From positions 1 through 64,000 of the forward strand of contig CACEXK010000001.1 of assembly GCA_902563505.1 (NCBI GenBank): a stretch of 64,000 nt of DNA, in the 5' to 3' direction. This stretch comes from an uncultured Alphaproteobacteria bacterium (GTDB lineage Bacteria > Pseudomonadota > Alphaproteobacteria > Methylaequorales > Methylaequoraceae). Position 1 is the stretch's first letter. Each line of letters starts with the position of its first letter. Below the pieces are notes generated by a model that was not told where the DNA came from, searched no databases, and saw only the letters and a program-made list of their open reading frames with translations. Both the position numbers and the translations under genes were made by a program. Below are positions 29,258 through 38,875 of the stretch, piece by piece.

Positions 29258-30472
29258 TTAAGCAGCTTTATTAATTTTTAAATTCCTGAAAACAATTTTT
29301 AGCGCATTTACTAATTCTTTAATCATTTTGTCATTATGATTTGGAGAAGCAGTGATTCTTAACCTTTCGCTTCCCTTTGGCACAGTGGGAAAATTAATAG
29401 GTTGTACATAAATTTTAAAGTCATCTAATAAAATCTGACATGTTTTTTTACATAAATTTGGTTCTCCGATGATAACAGGAATAATATGACTTCCGTTATC
29501 AATAAATGGAATATTAGTTTTTTTGAGCAACAATTTGAGGTTTTGAATGTTTTTCAACATATTTTTTCTTTCAGTATCTGAGAACTTGAGGTGTCTAATT
29601 GAAGTATAGGCTCCTGCAGCAATACAAGGAGGTAAGGATGTTGTAAAAATAAAGCCTGATGAAAAACTTCTGATGAAATCAATCAGATCTTTTTTCCCGG
29701 CTACATAACCTCCAATTAATCCAAAGGCCTTTGCAAGTGTGCCCTGAAGAATATCTATTTCATTCATGACATTTTGCATTTCTGCAACACCTGCTCCTCT
29801 TTTACCGTAAATACCAACCGCGTGAACTTCATCCAGAAATGTTAGTGCTCTGTATTTTTTTGCTAATTTACAGATTTCACTAATAGGCGAAAAATCACCG
29901 TCCATGGAATAAACTGATTCAAAAGCAATTACTTTTGACTTGGCATTCATATTTTTTTTCAATTTTTTTTCTAAATCTTCGAGGTCATTATGTTTAAAAA
30001 TCACCTTTCTAGCTCCAGAGTTTTTAATTCCTTGGATCATTGAAGCATGATTTTTCTCATCAGAGAATATCACACATTCAGGTAGTTTTTTTCCAAGTGT
30101 TGATAATGTAGCCTGGTTTGCGAGATAACCGGAATTAAATAGAAGTGCAGATTCTTTTTGATGAAGATAACATAATTCTCTTTCTAATAGAACATGATAG
30201 TGGTTGGTTCCTGATATGTTCCGTGTTCCACCTGATCCAGCACCAACTTTCTTGATAGCTTCGATCATACTTTCAATCACAATTTTATTTTGACTCATAC
30301 CCAGATAATCATTACTACACCAAACTGTTACCTCGGAAACTGAATTTTCCTTATAATTTAATGCTTGAGGGAAATTTCCTGCAATTTTTTCTAAATCTGC
30401 AAAAACTCTGTAATTTCCTTCAATCTTGAGTTGATTTATTGTTTCTTTAAAAAATGCGTTATAATCTGTCAT
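29258..30472 (-). CDS. hemA: 5-aminolevulinate synthase (C4 pathway)
   Basis: 404 residues. PLP enzyme joining glycine and succinyl-CoA to 5-aminolevulinate, the alphaproteobacterial route to heme. N-terminal VWCSNDYLGMS, the glycine-rich GAGSGGTRNISG, DEVHAVGIYG and the PLP lysine K248 in GTLAKAFGLIGG are all present. No cysteine-proline heme-regulatory motif is visible. Overlaps msrB by 4 nt (translational coupling). Confidence 0.95.
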   Translation of the reverse strand: MTDYNAFFKETINQLKIEGNYRVFADLEKIAGNFPQALNYKENSVSEVTVWCSNDYLGMSQNKIVIESMIEAIKKVGAGSGGTRNISGTNHYHVLLERELCYLHQKESALLFNSGYLANQATLSTLGKKLPECVIFSDEKNHASMIQGIKNSGARKVIFKHNDLEDLEKKLKKNMNAKSKVIAFESVYSMDGDFSPISEICKLAKKYRALTFLDEVHAVGIYGKRGAGVAEMQNVMNEIDILQGTLAKAFGLIGGYVAGKKDLIDFIRSFSSGFIFTTSLPPCIAAGAYTSIRHLKFSDTERKNMLKNIQNLKLLLKKTNIPFIDNGSHIIPVIIGEPNLCKKTCQILLDDFKIYVQPINFPTVPKGSERLRITASPNHNDKMIKELVNALKIVFRNLKINKAA

Positions 30473-30849
30473 TTTTTCTCAAACCCCAAAGCAACCGAAT
30501 TTATGCAATACCTTTTGTAATTAGGTTCAGGCCCATCATCAAAAACATGGCCTAAATGAGCATTACATTTTCCACATCTTACCTCAGTACGAATCATGTT
30601 ATAAGATTCATCTTTAATATAACATAGTGCAACGGATTTAATAGCATTTGTAAAACTTGGCCAACCACTTGAGGATTTGAATTTATCTTTAGAATTAAAA
30701 AGCTTTTCTCTACAACAAATACAGTGGTAGACGCCAGTTTCAAAAAAATCGTTATACATTCCAGAATATGCAGGTTCTGTATGAGAATTTTGAGTGACAT
30801 TGTAAGCCATCTCAGATAATTTTTTTCTAAGATTATTTTTATTCATCAT
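30469..30849 (-). CDS. msrB: Peptide methionine-R-sulfoxide reductase MsrB
   Basis: 126 residues. Repairs oxidised methionine of the R form. Zinc-binding CxxC pairs C43/C46 and C92/C95, and the catalytic Cys115 in RYCINSVAL. SSGWPSF is typical of the family. Two adjacent ATG codons at the start (30849 and 30846); either may be used. Upstream of and coupled to the ALAS gene. Confidence 0.95.
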   Translation of the reverse strand: MMNKNNLRKKLSEMAYNVTQNSHTEPAYSGMYNDFFETGVYHCICCREKLFNSKDKFKSSSGWPSFTNAIKSVALCYIKDESYNMIRTEVRCGKCNAHLGHVFDDGPEPNYKRYCINSVALGFEKK

Positions 30850-30906
30850 TAACTCATATAATAAATTACTATAATTTTGAAATAAAAAAATTCATAATAG
30901 TTTTTG

Positions 30907-31998
30907 ATGATAGTAATTCTTGGAACAGGTATTGTTGGACTTTTTAGCGCCTTAAAGTTATTGAAAAATGGAAAAAAGGTAAAACTTATTGATATATTTG
31001 AAGTTAAAGGTAAAGCAACCAATGCATCTGTCGGGATGCTGGCTCCCTTGATTGAAGCAAAACCCTATGAGAGAGAGTTGTTTGATTTGATGTTAGATTC
31101 TAAGGAAATCTGGGATAAATTTCTAAAAAAAAAAGAATTTATAACACAAACTAAATTGAAGAAAAACGCTTCATTACTTGTTGCAAACAACAAAGATGAT
31201 GAAGAGCGTATAATTTTCAAGAGAAGATTCTTTAAACAACTCGGCTTTGAAACTCAATTATTAGATTCTAAAACCACTTTAGAAATTGAGCCTAACTTAA
31301 ATTCAAATATCTATTGTTCTTTATTGTGTGAAAAGCATAATCAAGTTGAGCCATTACCTCTAATTAAATATTTATTTGAGCAGATTAAAAAAATGGGTGG
31401 AGAGGTTGAAAAATTTAATAAAATAGAAAACTTTTCATTTTCAAAGGGTAAATTAAGAATACAGGACTCTTACTATGAGGCAGAGAAAATAGTAATAGCA
31501 TGCGGTGTTTGGAGTTCTAAATTACTCGAGAAATCAATTGGCATTACCTTTCCTACAAGACCAATAAAAGGTATTTCGATGCTTTTTAAAACTAATAAAA
31601 AATTATTTTCCAATAATATTTGGTTTAGAAACATATATTTGGCTCCTAGAGATTTTAATTTTCTTGCAGTTGGTGCTACCGAAGATGAAAAGGGTTTTGA
31701 TAATTCTGTTACTTTGGATGAGATACATTATATAACAAAATCACTCTGGGAGCATTTGCCTGAAATAGAGAAGTTAAAATTTCAGGATATTTTTTCTGGT
31801 CTTCGTTCAGGAGTAATTGATGGTAGTCCAATAATTGGAAATCTCAAAAATAATAAAAATATAATTTGCGCATTTGGTCATTTCAGACATGGTATTCTTT
31901 TGGCACCTGTAACTGCAGAAATAGTATATAATTATGTGTGTGGATCAGAAATAAAAAAAAATTACGACTTTTTTTCACCTGATAGATTTAATTTATAA
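30907..31998 (+). CDS. thiO: Glycine oxidase ThiO (FAD-dependent)
   Basis: 363 residues. FAD oxidoreductase of the DAO family that oxidises glycine to dehydroglycine for the thiazole ring of thiamin. N-terminal IVILGTGIVGLFSALKLL, substrate-domain GMLAPLIEA, and C-terminal FSGLRSGVIDGSPIIGN and GHFRHGILLAP. Start ATG 30907; a TTG one codon upstream is not needed. Assigned as ThiO because thiS and thiG follow at once. Confidence 0.88.
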   Translation: MIVILGTGIVGLFSALKLLKNGKKVKLIDIFEVKGKATNASVGMLAPLIEAKPYERELFDLMLDSKEIWDKFLKKKEFITQTKLKKNASLLVANNKDDEERIIFKRRFFKQLGFETQLLDSKTTLEIEPNLNSNIYCSLLCEKHNQVEPLPLIKYLFEQIKKMGGEVEKFNKIENFSFSKGKLRIQDSYYEAEKIVIACGVWSSKLLEKSIGITFPTRPIKGISMLFKTNKKLFSNNIWFRNIYLAPRDFNFLAVGATEDEKGFDNSVTLDEIHYITKSLWEHLPEIEKLKFQDIFSGLRSGVIDGSPIIGNLKNNKNIICAFGHFRHGILLAPVTAEIVYNYVCGSEIKKNYDFFSPDRFNL

Positions 31999-32020
31999 TT
32001 TTTTTAGTTTATTTTTAGGT

Positions 32021-32242
32021 ATGACAAATAAAAAAGAGTTCACAATAAATGGTAAAAATTTTATTTTTGATAAGTCTCGTTCAAGACTTGATTTAATAAT
32101 TAATAATTTTTTGAGAAAAAGTGTAAAAAAAAATATTGCTGTTGCTGTGAATGATGAACTGGTTCAAAAATCAGAATGGAGTACTACAATAATTAATTTT
32201 GGCGATAGAATAGAGATAGTATACCCATTTAATGGAGGATAA
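32021..32242 (+). CDS. thiS: Sulfur carrier protein ThiS
   Basis: 73 residues, ubiquitin-like. Ends with the diagnostic Gly-Gly (VYPFNGG), which becomes a thiocarboxylate and donates sulfur to the thiazole. Between thiO (22 nt upstream) and thiG (7 nt downstream). The N-terminus is about 8 residues longer than in most ThiS proteins. Confidence 0.93.
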   Translation: MTNKKEFTINGKNFIFDKSRSRLDLIINNFLRKSVKKNIAVAVNDELVQKSEWSTTIINFGDRIEIVYPFNGG

Positions 32243-32249
32243 GAATTAA

Positions 32250-33023
32250 ATGAAAAATGACAAATTAACAATCGATGGAAAAAATTTTAATTCTAGGCTA
32301 ATAATGGGGACGGCATTATATCCAAATGTTAATGTGCTCAATAAATCTTTGAAAATATCTAACACAGAAATAGTCACAATTTCAATGAGAAGGTTAAATG
32401 TAACAAAAAAAGATCATTTTTTTGACCAGATTGATAAAAAATACACATTTCTTCCAAATACAGCAGGATGTTTCACAAAAAAAGAAGCTATTCTGACGGC
32501 AGAACTTTCCAGAGAATCACTTGAAACCAATTGGATAAAGCTTGAGTTAATTGGTGAAGATGAAATGTTACTTCCAGATCCTATTGAACTTTTCTCTACT
32601 TGTGATGAATTGCTAAAAAGAAAATTTAAGATATTCGCATATTGTTCAGATGACCCAATTCTTTGCAAAAGACTTGAGGAGATAGGTTGTGAAGTTGTTA
32701 TGCCTCTTATTGCACCAATAGGCTCAGGACTTGGCATTAGAAACGAACATAATTTAGAGATAATAAGAGAAATGTGTTCAGGTTTAATTTTTGTTGATGC
32801 GGGAATTGGTTTGCCAAGTGACGCGTGTAAAATTATGGAATTGGGTTTCGATGCAGTTTTATTAAACTCCTCTGTTGCAAGGTCCTTGGATCCAGTTAAC
32901 ATGGCTGAAGCTATGAAAATGGCAGTTATAGGTGGGCGAAAAAGTTTTTTATCGGGGGCAATTGAGAAAACAAAAAGAGCGATAAAAAGCACACCATTTA
33001 AGGGAAAGATTTCAAATTTTTAA
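32250..33023 (+). CDS. thiG: Thiazole synthase ThiG
   Basis: 257 residues. TIM-barrel enzyme that condenses 1-deoxyxylulose 5-phosphate, dehydroglycine and ThiS thiocarboxylate. K97 in NWIKLELIG is the imine-forming lysine; PNTAGCFTKKEA and PIGSGLGIRN are conserved. GGAGGA upstream gives a good ribosome site. Its 3' end overlaps pyrE by 26 nt, the largest convergent overlap here. The substrate requires Dxs, whose gene is not in the window. Confidence 0.95.
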   Translation: MKNDKLTIDGKNFNSRLIMGTALYPNVNVLNKSLKISNTEIVTISMRRLNVTKKDHFFDQIDKKYTFLPNTAGCFTKKEAILTAELSRESLETNWIKLELIGEDEMLLPDPIELFSTCDELLKRKFKIFAYCSDDPILCKRLEEIGCEVVMPLIAPIGSGLGIRNEHNLEIIREMCSGLIFVDAGIGLPSDACKIMELGFDAVLLNSSVARSLDPVNMAEAMKMAVIGGRKSFLSGAIEKTKRAIKSTPFKGKISNF

Positions 33024-33657
33024 CGCCCAGTTTTTTTAAGAAATTTATGATGATGATACTATCATTTTTATTAATAATTTTCCTTTTTAAACCAACTGAA
33101 ATAATATAATTCCAAGATGTGAGTGATATCAATTTAATCTTTTTACCATTAACTTCTAAATAGTCTTGATTTATGCCATAATTAAAAATTACAAAAATTG
33201 CTTTTACTGAAGCACCTGTTTTTTTTATTGCCTCAATAAATTTAAATTTACTGCCACCATCAGTCATTAAATCCTCTACTAATAAAACTTTATCTTTTGA
33301 ATTCATAATGCCTTCAATTTGCGAAGTCTTCCCAAATTTTTTTTTTTCTTTTCTAATGTAACATAATGGGAGCTTCATTTTTGAAGAAAAAAATGATGCA
33401 AATGGAATGCCTGCAGACTCTCCACCAGCAATATTGTTTATTGATTTAAGTGATTTCAAACTTGATATCTTTTTTAACCCAAAATTGATTAATTCATTTC
33501 GTTCTTTTGGGAAAGAAATTATTCTTCTGCAATCACAATAAACAGGGCTTTCTTTTCCAGAGGTTAATTTGAATTTTTTTTTTAAACTAAAGTCCACACA
33601 TTTTTTTTCTAATAGGATTGTTGCAGATTTAAATGCTATTTTTTTTTCAAATATCAT
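32998..33657 (-). CDS. pyrE: Orotate phosphoribosyltransferase
   Basis: 219 residues. Transfers ribose-5-phosphate from PRPP to orotate in UMP synthesis. The PRPP-binding loop KVLLVEDLMTDGGS and the N-terminal FKLTSGKESPVYCDCRR are family features. Lysine-rich. Tail-to-tail overlap with thiG; the divergent TPR-sulfotransferase gene begins 161 nt away. Confidence 0.9.
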   Translation of the reverse strand: MIFEKKIAFKSATILLEKKCVDFSLKKKFKLTSGKESPVYCDCRRIISFPKERNELINFGLKKISSLKSLKSINNIAGGESAGIPFASFFSSKMKLPLCYIRKEKKKFGKTSQIEGIMNSKDKVLLVEDLMTDGGSKFKFIEAIKKTGASVKAIFVIFNYGINQDYLEVNGKKIKLISLTSWNYIISVGLKRKIINKNDSIIIINFLKKLGVKNLKSFP

Positions 33658-33818
33658 AAATTAAAAAAAATAAAAATATTATAATTTACTACAATAACAT
33701 TAATTGATATTAGAATTCATTATTAATAAAATAAAAAATCGTTAATAAGATTTTTTTTAACTTTTTCATATTCAAGAGTTCTTGAAGTAAAAAAAATTTT
33801 AATTATTAAAATTTGGTT

Positions 33819-35510
33819 ATGTATCAAAATAAATTAAAGAAAATCGTAAATCTGATTGAAAAAGAAAATTACAACAAGGCACTTATACTTTTTAAAAGAT
33901 TAATAAAAGATTTTCCCTCAGAGGATAATATAAAACTGATTTATATAGATGCACTCTATAAAAAACAAAAATACAAAGATTTATTAAGCGTAGTTAATAC
34001 ATATTTCAAAGGTACAGAAAAAGAAGATGTTTTGAAAATTTCTTCACTTGCTCTCCTTGAAATGCAGGATTATTTAAAAGCTTTAAATTTTCTTAAAAGA
34101 CTTGTAAAGTTTTATCCTCATCCACTTAGTTTCAATTACCTGGCAATTTGTTATGCAAAACTAAATCAAGCGGAAAAATCCTATAATTCTTTCCAAAAAG
34201 CATTAAATTTAGATAATCAAAACGCTTTAATATATATAAACTTTGCAAATTTTTTGAGAGAAAATAATAGGACAGCAGAAGCAATAAAAGTACTAAAAGA
34301 ATTTCATGAACGAATTGAAAATATAAATATATTAATTCTCTTAAGTGGAATTTTAAGAGATATTCGAGATCATAATGAAGCACTAAAGTACTGTGGAGAA
34401 GCAATCAAACTTGATGGAGAAAATCCTAATTTATTATTAATCTTCGCTGTTATAAAACTTGAAATGGGTGAAAAAAAAGAATCAATCGAGATTCTAAATA
34501 GGGCAATTCAATTAAAGCCATTTTTTGGGCCTGCATATAGGTTGTTGAGTTTATTGAAATTCAAAATTAAAGAGGATGTTGTTAATGAACTAGAAAAATA
34601 TTTATCCAGTACAAAAAATGAAGAAATTAATTCAATTCATTTGGGTCTTGCATTATCTGGATTTTTAGAACAAAAGCAGAAATATAAAAAAAGTTTTATA
34701 TATTTAAAAAAATATAATTCATTATATAGAAAATTAATTAAATATAATCAAAATGAGCTTGTTGAAAAATTTCAAAATGTTAAGAATATTTATAATTCAA
34801 TCAAAAATTATAAAGAATCAAATTCTCTAAATGAGCAAGAAATATGCCCTATTTTTGTTCTAGGCATGCCCAGATCGTCAACTTCACTAGTCGAACAAAT
34901 TATTTCCTCACATTCTAAAATATTCGGTTGTGGAGAGTTGGTTTTTTTAGAGGAGGAACTATCAGATCTTTTTAATCAAAAAATAGGTACCAAGAGAATT
35001 GATTTAGTCAAAAGAAATTATTTTTCAAAAACAGGTATTGTTGATAAGAGCTTTAATTTTTTTACCGATAAAAATCCTTTAAACTTCTTTTTCATTGGTT
35101 TAATTCCTATATTCTTTGAAAAATCAAAGATAATATTATGTGAGAGAAATAGAATGGATAACCTATACTCAATTTACAGAAACTTTTTTCCTTCTAGAAT
35201 TGATTTCTCATATGATTTAGAGGAACTAAGGTTCTTTGAGAATTTATATATTGAAATTATGGAATTCTGGGATAAAGAAAAAATCGATTATTATAAAATA
35301 AAATATGAAGAATTAGTTTCTGATTTAAATAAGGGGGTAGATGGGTTGTTTAATTATATTGGGCTTCCAACCGAAGATGGTTGTTATAATTTCCATAGAA
35401 ATAAGCGCGTTGTTCAAACAGCAAGTCTCGTACAAGTTAGAGAACCCTTGTTCAAAACTTCTATGGATGTATGGAAGAATTATGAAAAAGAATTAAATTT
35501 AATAAAATAA
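33819..35510 (+). CDS. TPR-repeat protein with C-terminal sulfotransferase domain
   Basis: 563 residues from ATG 33819. Residues 1 to about 250 are tandem 34-residue TPR helices (for example YNSFQKALNLDNQNALIYINFAN). From about 345 on there is a PAPS-dependent sulfotransferase: IFVLGMPRSSTSLVEQII is the 5'-phosphosulfate loop and KIILCERNRMDNLYSIYRNFF resembles the 3'-phosphate site. Such fusions are common in marine alphaproteobacteria. The acceptor is unknown; the closeness to sugar-nucleotide genes suggests surface polysaccharide, but that is inference. Confidence 0.85.
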   Translation: MYQNKLKKIVNLIEKENYNKALILFKRLIKDFPSEDNIKLIYIDALYKKQKYKDLLSVVNTYFKGTEKEDVLKISSLALLEMQDYLKALNFLKRLVKFYPHPLSFNYLAICYAKLNQAEKSYNSFQKALNLDNQNALIYINFANFLRENNRTAEAIKVLKEFHERIENINILILLSGILRDIRDHNEALKYCGEAIKLDGENPNLLLIFAVIKLEMGEKKESIEILNRAIQLKPFFGPAYRLLSLLKFKIKEDVVNELEKYLSSTKNEEINSIHLGLALSGFLEQKQKYKKSFIYLKKYNSLYRKLIKYNQNELVEKFQNVKNIYNSIKNYKESNSLNEQEICPIFVLGMPRSSTSLVEQIISSHSKIFGCGELVFLEEELSDLFNQKIGTKRIDLVKRNYFSKTGIVDKSFNFFTDKNPLNFFFIGLIPIFFEKSKIILCERNRMDNLYSIYRNFFPSRIDFSYDLEELRFFENLYIEIMEFWDKEKIDYYKIKYEELVSDLNKGVDGLFNYIGLPTEDGCYNFHRNKRVVQTASLVQVREPLFKTSMDVWKNYEKELNLIK

Positions 35511-35585
35511 GTTTCTTTTAGTATTTTTTTTACACTATGTAAAAAAATGTAGATCCAGAAGTATAAATGATTTAATGTACTCATT

Positions 35586-37268
35586 ATGAGTGATTATAAA
35601 ACAGACTTGGAAATAGCAAGAGAGGCCAAGAAGATAAGAATTTCTGATTTGGCCAAAGAAAGATTGTCTATAGGTGAGGAAAATTTAATACCTTATGGTC
35701 ATTATAAATCAAAAATAAACGAAAATTATTTAAAAGAAATTGATAAGAAATCTGATGGAAAGTTAATTCTTGTAACTGCAATGACTCCAACAACCGCAGG
35801 TGAAGGGAAAACAACAACCTCAGTTGGTTTGACAGATGGGCTTAATTATATTGGTAAAAAAGCTATGGTTGCACTTAGAGAACCTAGTTTAGGACCTTGT
35901 TTTGGAATGAAAGGTGGTGCTGCCGGTGGAGGATATGCTCAGGTTGTACCAATGGAAGATATTAATCTTCACTTTACAGGAGATTTTCATGCCATAACTT
36001 CAGCACATATGTTGCTTTCAGCAATGATTGATAATCACATTTACTGGAATTTAGAACCAAAGTTAGACTCCAGAAGAATTACCTGGAGAAGAGTTGTTGA
36101 TATGAATGACAGAGCCCTGAGATCAATTGCAAATTCTCTGGGTGGGATTGCCAATGGTTTTTCTAGAGAGGATGGTTTTGATATTACTGTCGCATCAGAA
36201 GTTATGGCAATATTATGTTTGTCAAAAGATTTTGATGATTTAACAGAAAGACTTGGTAAAATAATTGTTGGCTTTACAAGAGATTTAGAAGCAGTCACAT
36301 GCAAAGATATCAAAGCCGATGGAGCAATGTCAGTTTTACTTAAAGATGCTCTTCAACCAAATTTAGTTCAGACACTTGAAAATAATCCAGCTTTCATTCA
36401 TGGTGGTCCGTTTGCAAATATTGCACATGGCTGTAATACTGTAATTGCAACTAAAACCGCTTTAAAACTTGCAGACTATGTTGTCACAGAGGCAGGTTTC
36501 GGCGCTGACCTCGGAGCAGAAAAATTCTTAAATATAAAATGTAGGAAATCTAGTCTATCTCCAAAATGTGCAGTAGTTGTTGCGACTGTCAGGGCACTTA
36601 AACTTCATGGTGATGCTGACTCTAAAAAACTTGGAGAGGAAAATATTAAAGCACTCGAAGCCGGTTTACCAAATTTATTGAGACATCTCGAAAATTTAGC
36701 TAAATTTAACCTTCCTACAGTAGTAGCAATTAATAGGTTTCCTACTGACTCAGATAATGAGATTTCAAAAGTTCAAGAGGTATGTAAAAATTCTGGCGTT
36801 AATGCTGTCTTGGCTGAACATTGGGCACATGGTGGAAAGGGAGCTTCAAAATTAGCAGAAACAGTTATAGATGTTATAGATAATAACAAGGAAAATTTAA
36901 AATTTATTTATGACGACAAAGATAGTCCAGAAGATAAAATAAAAAAAATTTCGAAAGAGATCTACAGATCATCTGAAGTTACTTTTTCACCACAAGCCAA
37001 AAAGAAATTAAATGAAATCTCTGATCAAGGGTTTGACAACTTTCCAGTTTGTATGGCAAAAACTCAATATAGTTTTAGTACTGACGCAACAAAAAAATGT
37101 GCTCCGGAAGGTCACTCAATGCATATAAGAGAAATTAGGTTATCAGCAGGTGCAGAATTTATTGTTGCAATTGCTGGGGATATAATGACTATGCCAGGTC
37201 TACCAAAAAATCCTGCTGCATATGAAGTGCATGTAGGCAAAGATGGAAATATTAGAGGATTATTTTAA
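35586..37268 (+). CDS. fhs: Formate--tetrahydrofolate ligase
   Basis: 560 residues. ATP-dependent activation of formate to 10-formyl-THF, feeding purine, formyl-Met and C1 metabolism. The P-loop is in [35 protein letters not shown] and the C-terminal [15 protein letters not shown] are standard. Its presence supports use of C1 compounds or formate. The 3' end overlaps the convergent glycosyltransferase by 9 nt. Confidence 0.97.
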   Translation: MSDYKTDLEIAREAKKIRISDLAKERLSIGEENLIPYGHYKSKINENYLKEIDKKSDGKLILVTAMTPTTAGEGKTTTSVGLTDGLNYIGKKAMVALREPSLGPCFGMKGGAAGGGYAQVVPMEDINLHFTGDFHAITSAHMLLSAMIDNHIYWNLEPKLDSRRITWRRVVDMNDRALRSIANSLGGIANGFSREDGFDITVASEVMAILCLSKDFDDLTERLGKIIVGFTRDLEAVTCKDIKADGAMSVLLKDALQPNLVQTLENNPAFIHGGPFANIAHGCNTVIATKTALKLADYVVTEAGFGADLGAEKFLNIKCRKSSLSPKCAVVVATVRALKLHGDADSKKLGEENIKALEAGLPNLLRHLENLAKFNLPTVVAINRFPTDSDNEISKVQEVCKNSGVNAVLAEHWAHGGKGASKLAETVIDVIDNNKENLKFIYDDKDSPEDKIKKISKEIYRSSEVTFSPQAKKKLNEISDQGFDNFPVCMAKTQYSFSTDATKKCAPEGHSMHIREIRLSAGAEFIVAIAGDIMTMPGLPKNPAAYEVHVGKDGNIRGLF

Positions 37269-38381
37269 TAAATCTCTATAAAGTTTTATGAAATCATCAG
37301 AAATTTTTTTGGTTGAAAAATTTTTTTCAACCAGAAGCCTTCCATTCCTTCCATATTTTTTTGTTAAGGATGGATTTAGAATAAGCTCCTCGATAGCATC
37401 AGAAAGAGATTTTGAATCTTTAGATTTTACCAGCAAACCGTTGTAATGATTAATACATATTTCTCTACACCCCGGTACATCAGAAGCGATAATTGGCAAT
37501 CCGCAACTAGCAGATTCAAGAAGACTTTTGGGAAAACCTTCACGATATGATGGAAGAACGGATATTTTTGAAGCTTGTAAAAAAGGAATAACATTTTTCT
37601 TTTTCTCTCTCCAAATGATTAATTTTTCTTTTTCCCATTCTGCAAGCTTTGATCTTTTGATGGATGATCTATTTTTTGGGTCAGGTGATCCAAGTATTAA
37701 GACATTTAGAGTAATTCCTTTGTTTCTTAAAATTTTTAATGCATCTAAAAGTTCATATACTCCCTTATCTTTGAGAATTCTTGAGTGAAAAATTAAATCA
37801 TATTTTTTTTTCTTGCTACTTTTTCTAAAAAACTTTGTTTGGACCCCAGATCCTCTGATTATTTTTGATTGAGTTTTATTTAATACTCCTAGCTTTTTTA
37901 ATAGAGCTAGGTCATCTTTATTCTGAAAAACAAAATATGTATTATTTTTTAAAAATAAATTAATTAACAAAAAATATAATTTCTTTATGAACTTTGTTAA
38001 AATTTTTTTGTTTATAAATAGATAACCAAGTCCAACAACACAGCTGATAATTTTTACATTTTTTTTTAAGAAAAAATTAGCTAGAGTTGTGTATAATATT
38101 GGCTTAAGTGCGATGCATTGAATGATATTGGGTTTAAATTTATAAATAATAAATAAAAAATTAATAAATATAAAAAAATTTGATAAAGGATTTATTGATT
38201 TTCTATTAAAATTAAGATTTGAGGTTTGAAAACCTAAATCTTTAATTTTTTTTTCATATTTTCCAAAATTACTTACAATCATAACATTAAAGAGTTTTAA
38301 TGCTGATTTTGCTTGATCAACTTTATGAGTAAGAAAATATTCATCTTCACTTACAAAATATAAAAGTTTATATTTCTTCAT
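37260..38381 (-). CDS. Glycosyltransferase family 4 protein
   Basis: 373 residues. GT-B fold: an N-terminal acceptor domain with a hydrophobic patch and a C-terminal donor domain containing [31 protein letters not shown], the EX7E motif of GT4 enzymes. Likely adds a sugar in surface polysaccharide or O-antigen synthesis (resembles WbpU/WbnH-type transferases), in line with galU, ugd and phosphomannomutase following on the plus strand. Donor and acceptor are unknown. Confidence 0.85.
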   Translation of the reverse strand: MKKYKLLYFVSEDEYFLTHKVDQAKSALKLFNVMIVSNFGKYEKKIKDLGFQTSNLNFNRKSINPLSNFFIFINFLFIIYKFKPNIIQCIALKPILYTTLANFFLKKNVKIISCVVGLGYLFINKKILTKFIKKLYFLLINLFLKNNTYFVFQNKDDLALLKKLGVLNKTQSKIIRGSGVQTKFFRKSSKKKKYDLIFHSRILKDKGVYELLDALKILRNKGITLNVLILGSPDPKNRSSIKRSKLAEWEKEKLIIWREKKKNVIPFLQASKISVLPSYREGFPKSLLESASCGLPIIASDVPGCREICINHYNGLLVKSKDSKSLSDAIEELILNPSLTKKYGRNGRLLVEKNFSTKKISDDFIKLYRDLLK

Positions 38382-38395
38382 AATAGGATTTAAAA

Positions 38396-38842
38396 ATGAT
38401 TTATTATATTGTTGGTGGAATAATTTTAACAGCTATTTTACTTCAAATATTCTTGGAGTTTATCCATCTGCCCCAAAAAAAATTTAAGAAGTATCTTAAA
38501 TTCATAATTTTAGTTATTCTTTTACTATTAATTTTATATTTTATGAGATTTTTTCCTGCTGTAATTTCTGCTATTCCTGCTATTTTTCTTATTTTATACA
38601 GATGGAGCGGCTTTATTAACTTTTTAGCAAATGTTTTTTTTAAACACAAATCGGCAAATAAAAGAAATCAAATTCTTACAAGGAAAGATGCACTTGAAAT
38701 ATTAGGACTACAAGAAGGTGCAACAAAAGAGGAAATAATAGCAAGTTATCAAAAAATGATGAAAAAAAACCACCCTGATCTTGGAGGGTCAGATTGGATA
38801 ACAAAAAAATTGAATGAGGCCAGAGATATTCTTTTAGGTTGA
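38396..38842 (+). CDS. Membrane-anchored DnaJ-domain protein
   Basis: 148 residues: N-terminal membrane helices (about 1-20, 33-52 and 54-78) and a C-terminal J domain (about 95-148) with the HPD tripeptide in MKKNHPDLGGSDW, needed to stimulate Hsp70 ATPase. This layout is common in alphaproteobacteria and resembles the mitochondrial Tim14/Pam18 arrangement. Client unknown. Between a divergent glycosyltransferase and galU. Confidence 0.85.
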   Translation: MIYYIVGGIILTAILLQIFLEFIHLPQKKFKKYLKFIILVILLLLILYFMRFFPAVISAIPAIFLILYRWSGFINFLANVFFKHKSANKRNQILTRKDALEILGLQEGATKEEIIASYQKMMKKNHPDLGGSDWITKKLNEARDILLG

Positions 38843-38875
38843 GATTTTTTTTTTTTAAGTTAATTTTATCCATTT

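Noticed and set aside
32414-32992. 192-codon open frame antisense to thiG
   Set aside because: Lies wholly within a clear thiG gene, gives a low-complexity Ser/Ile-rich translation and has no recognisable domain or ribosome site.
33771-33786. Inverted repeat TTCAAG/CTTGAA upstream of the TPR-sulfotransferase
   Set aside because: Only six bases per arm with a four-base loop; could be an operator but nothing else supports it.
35525-35547. Hairpin upstream of fhs (nine-base arms, T7AC and GTA7)
   Set aside because: Almost pure A/T stem, weak as a terminator and expected by chance in this DNA.
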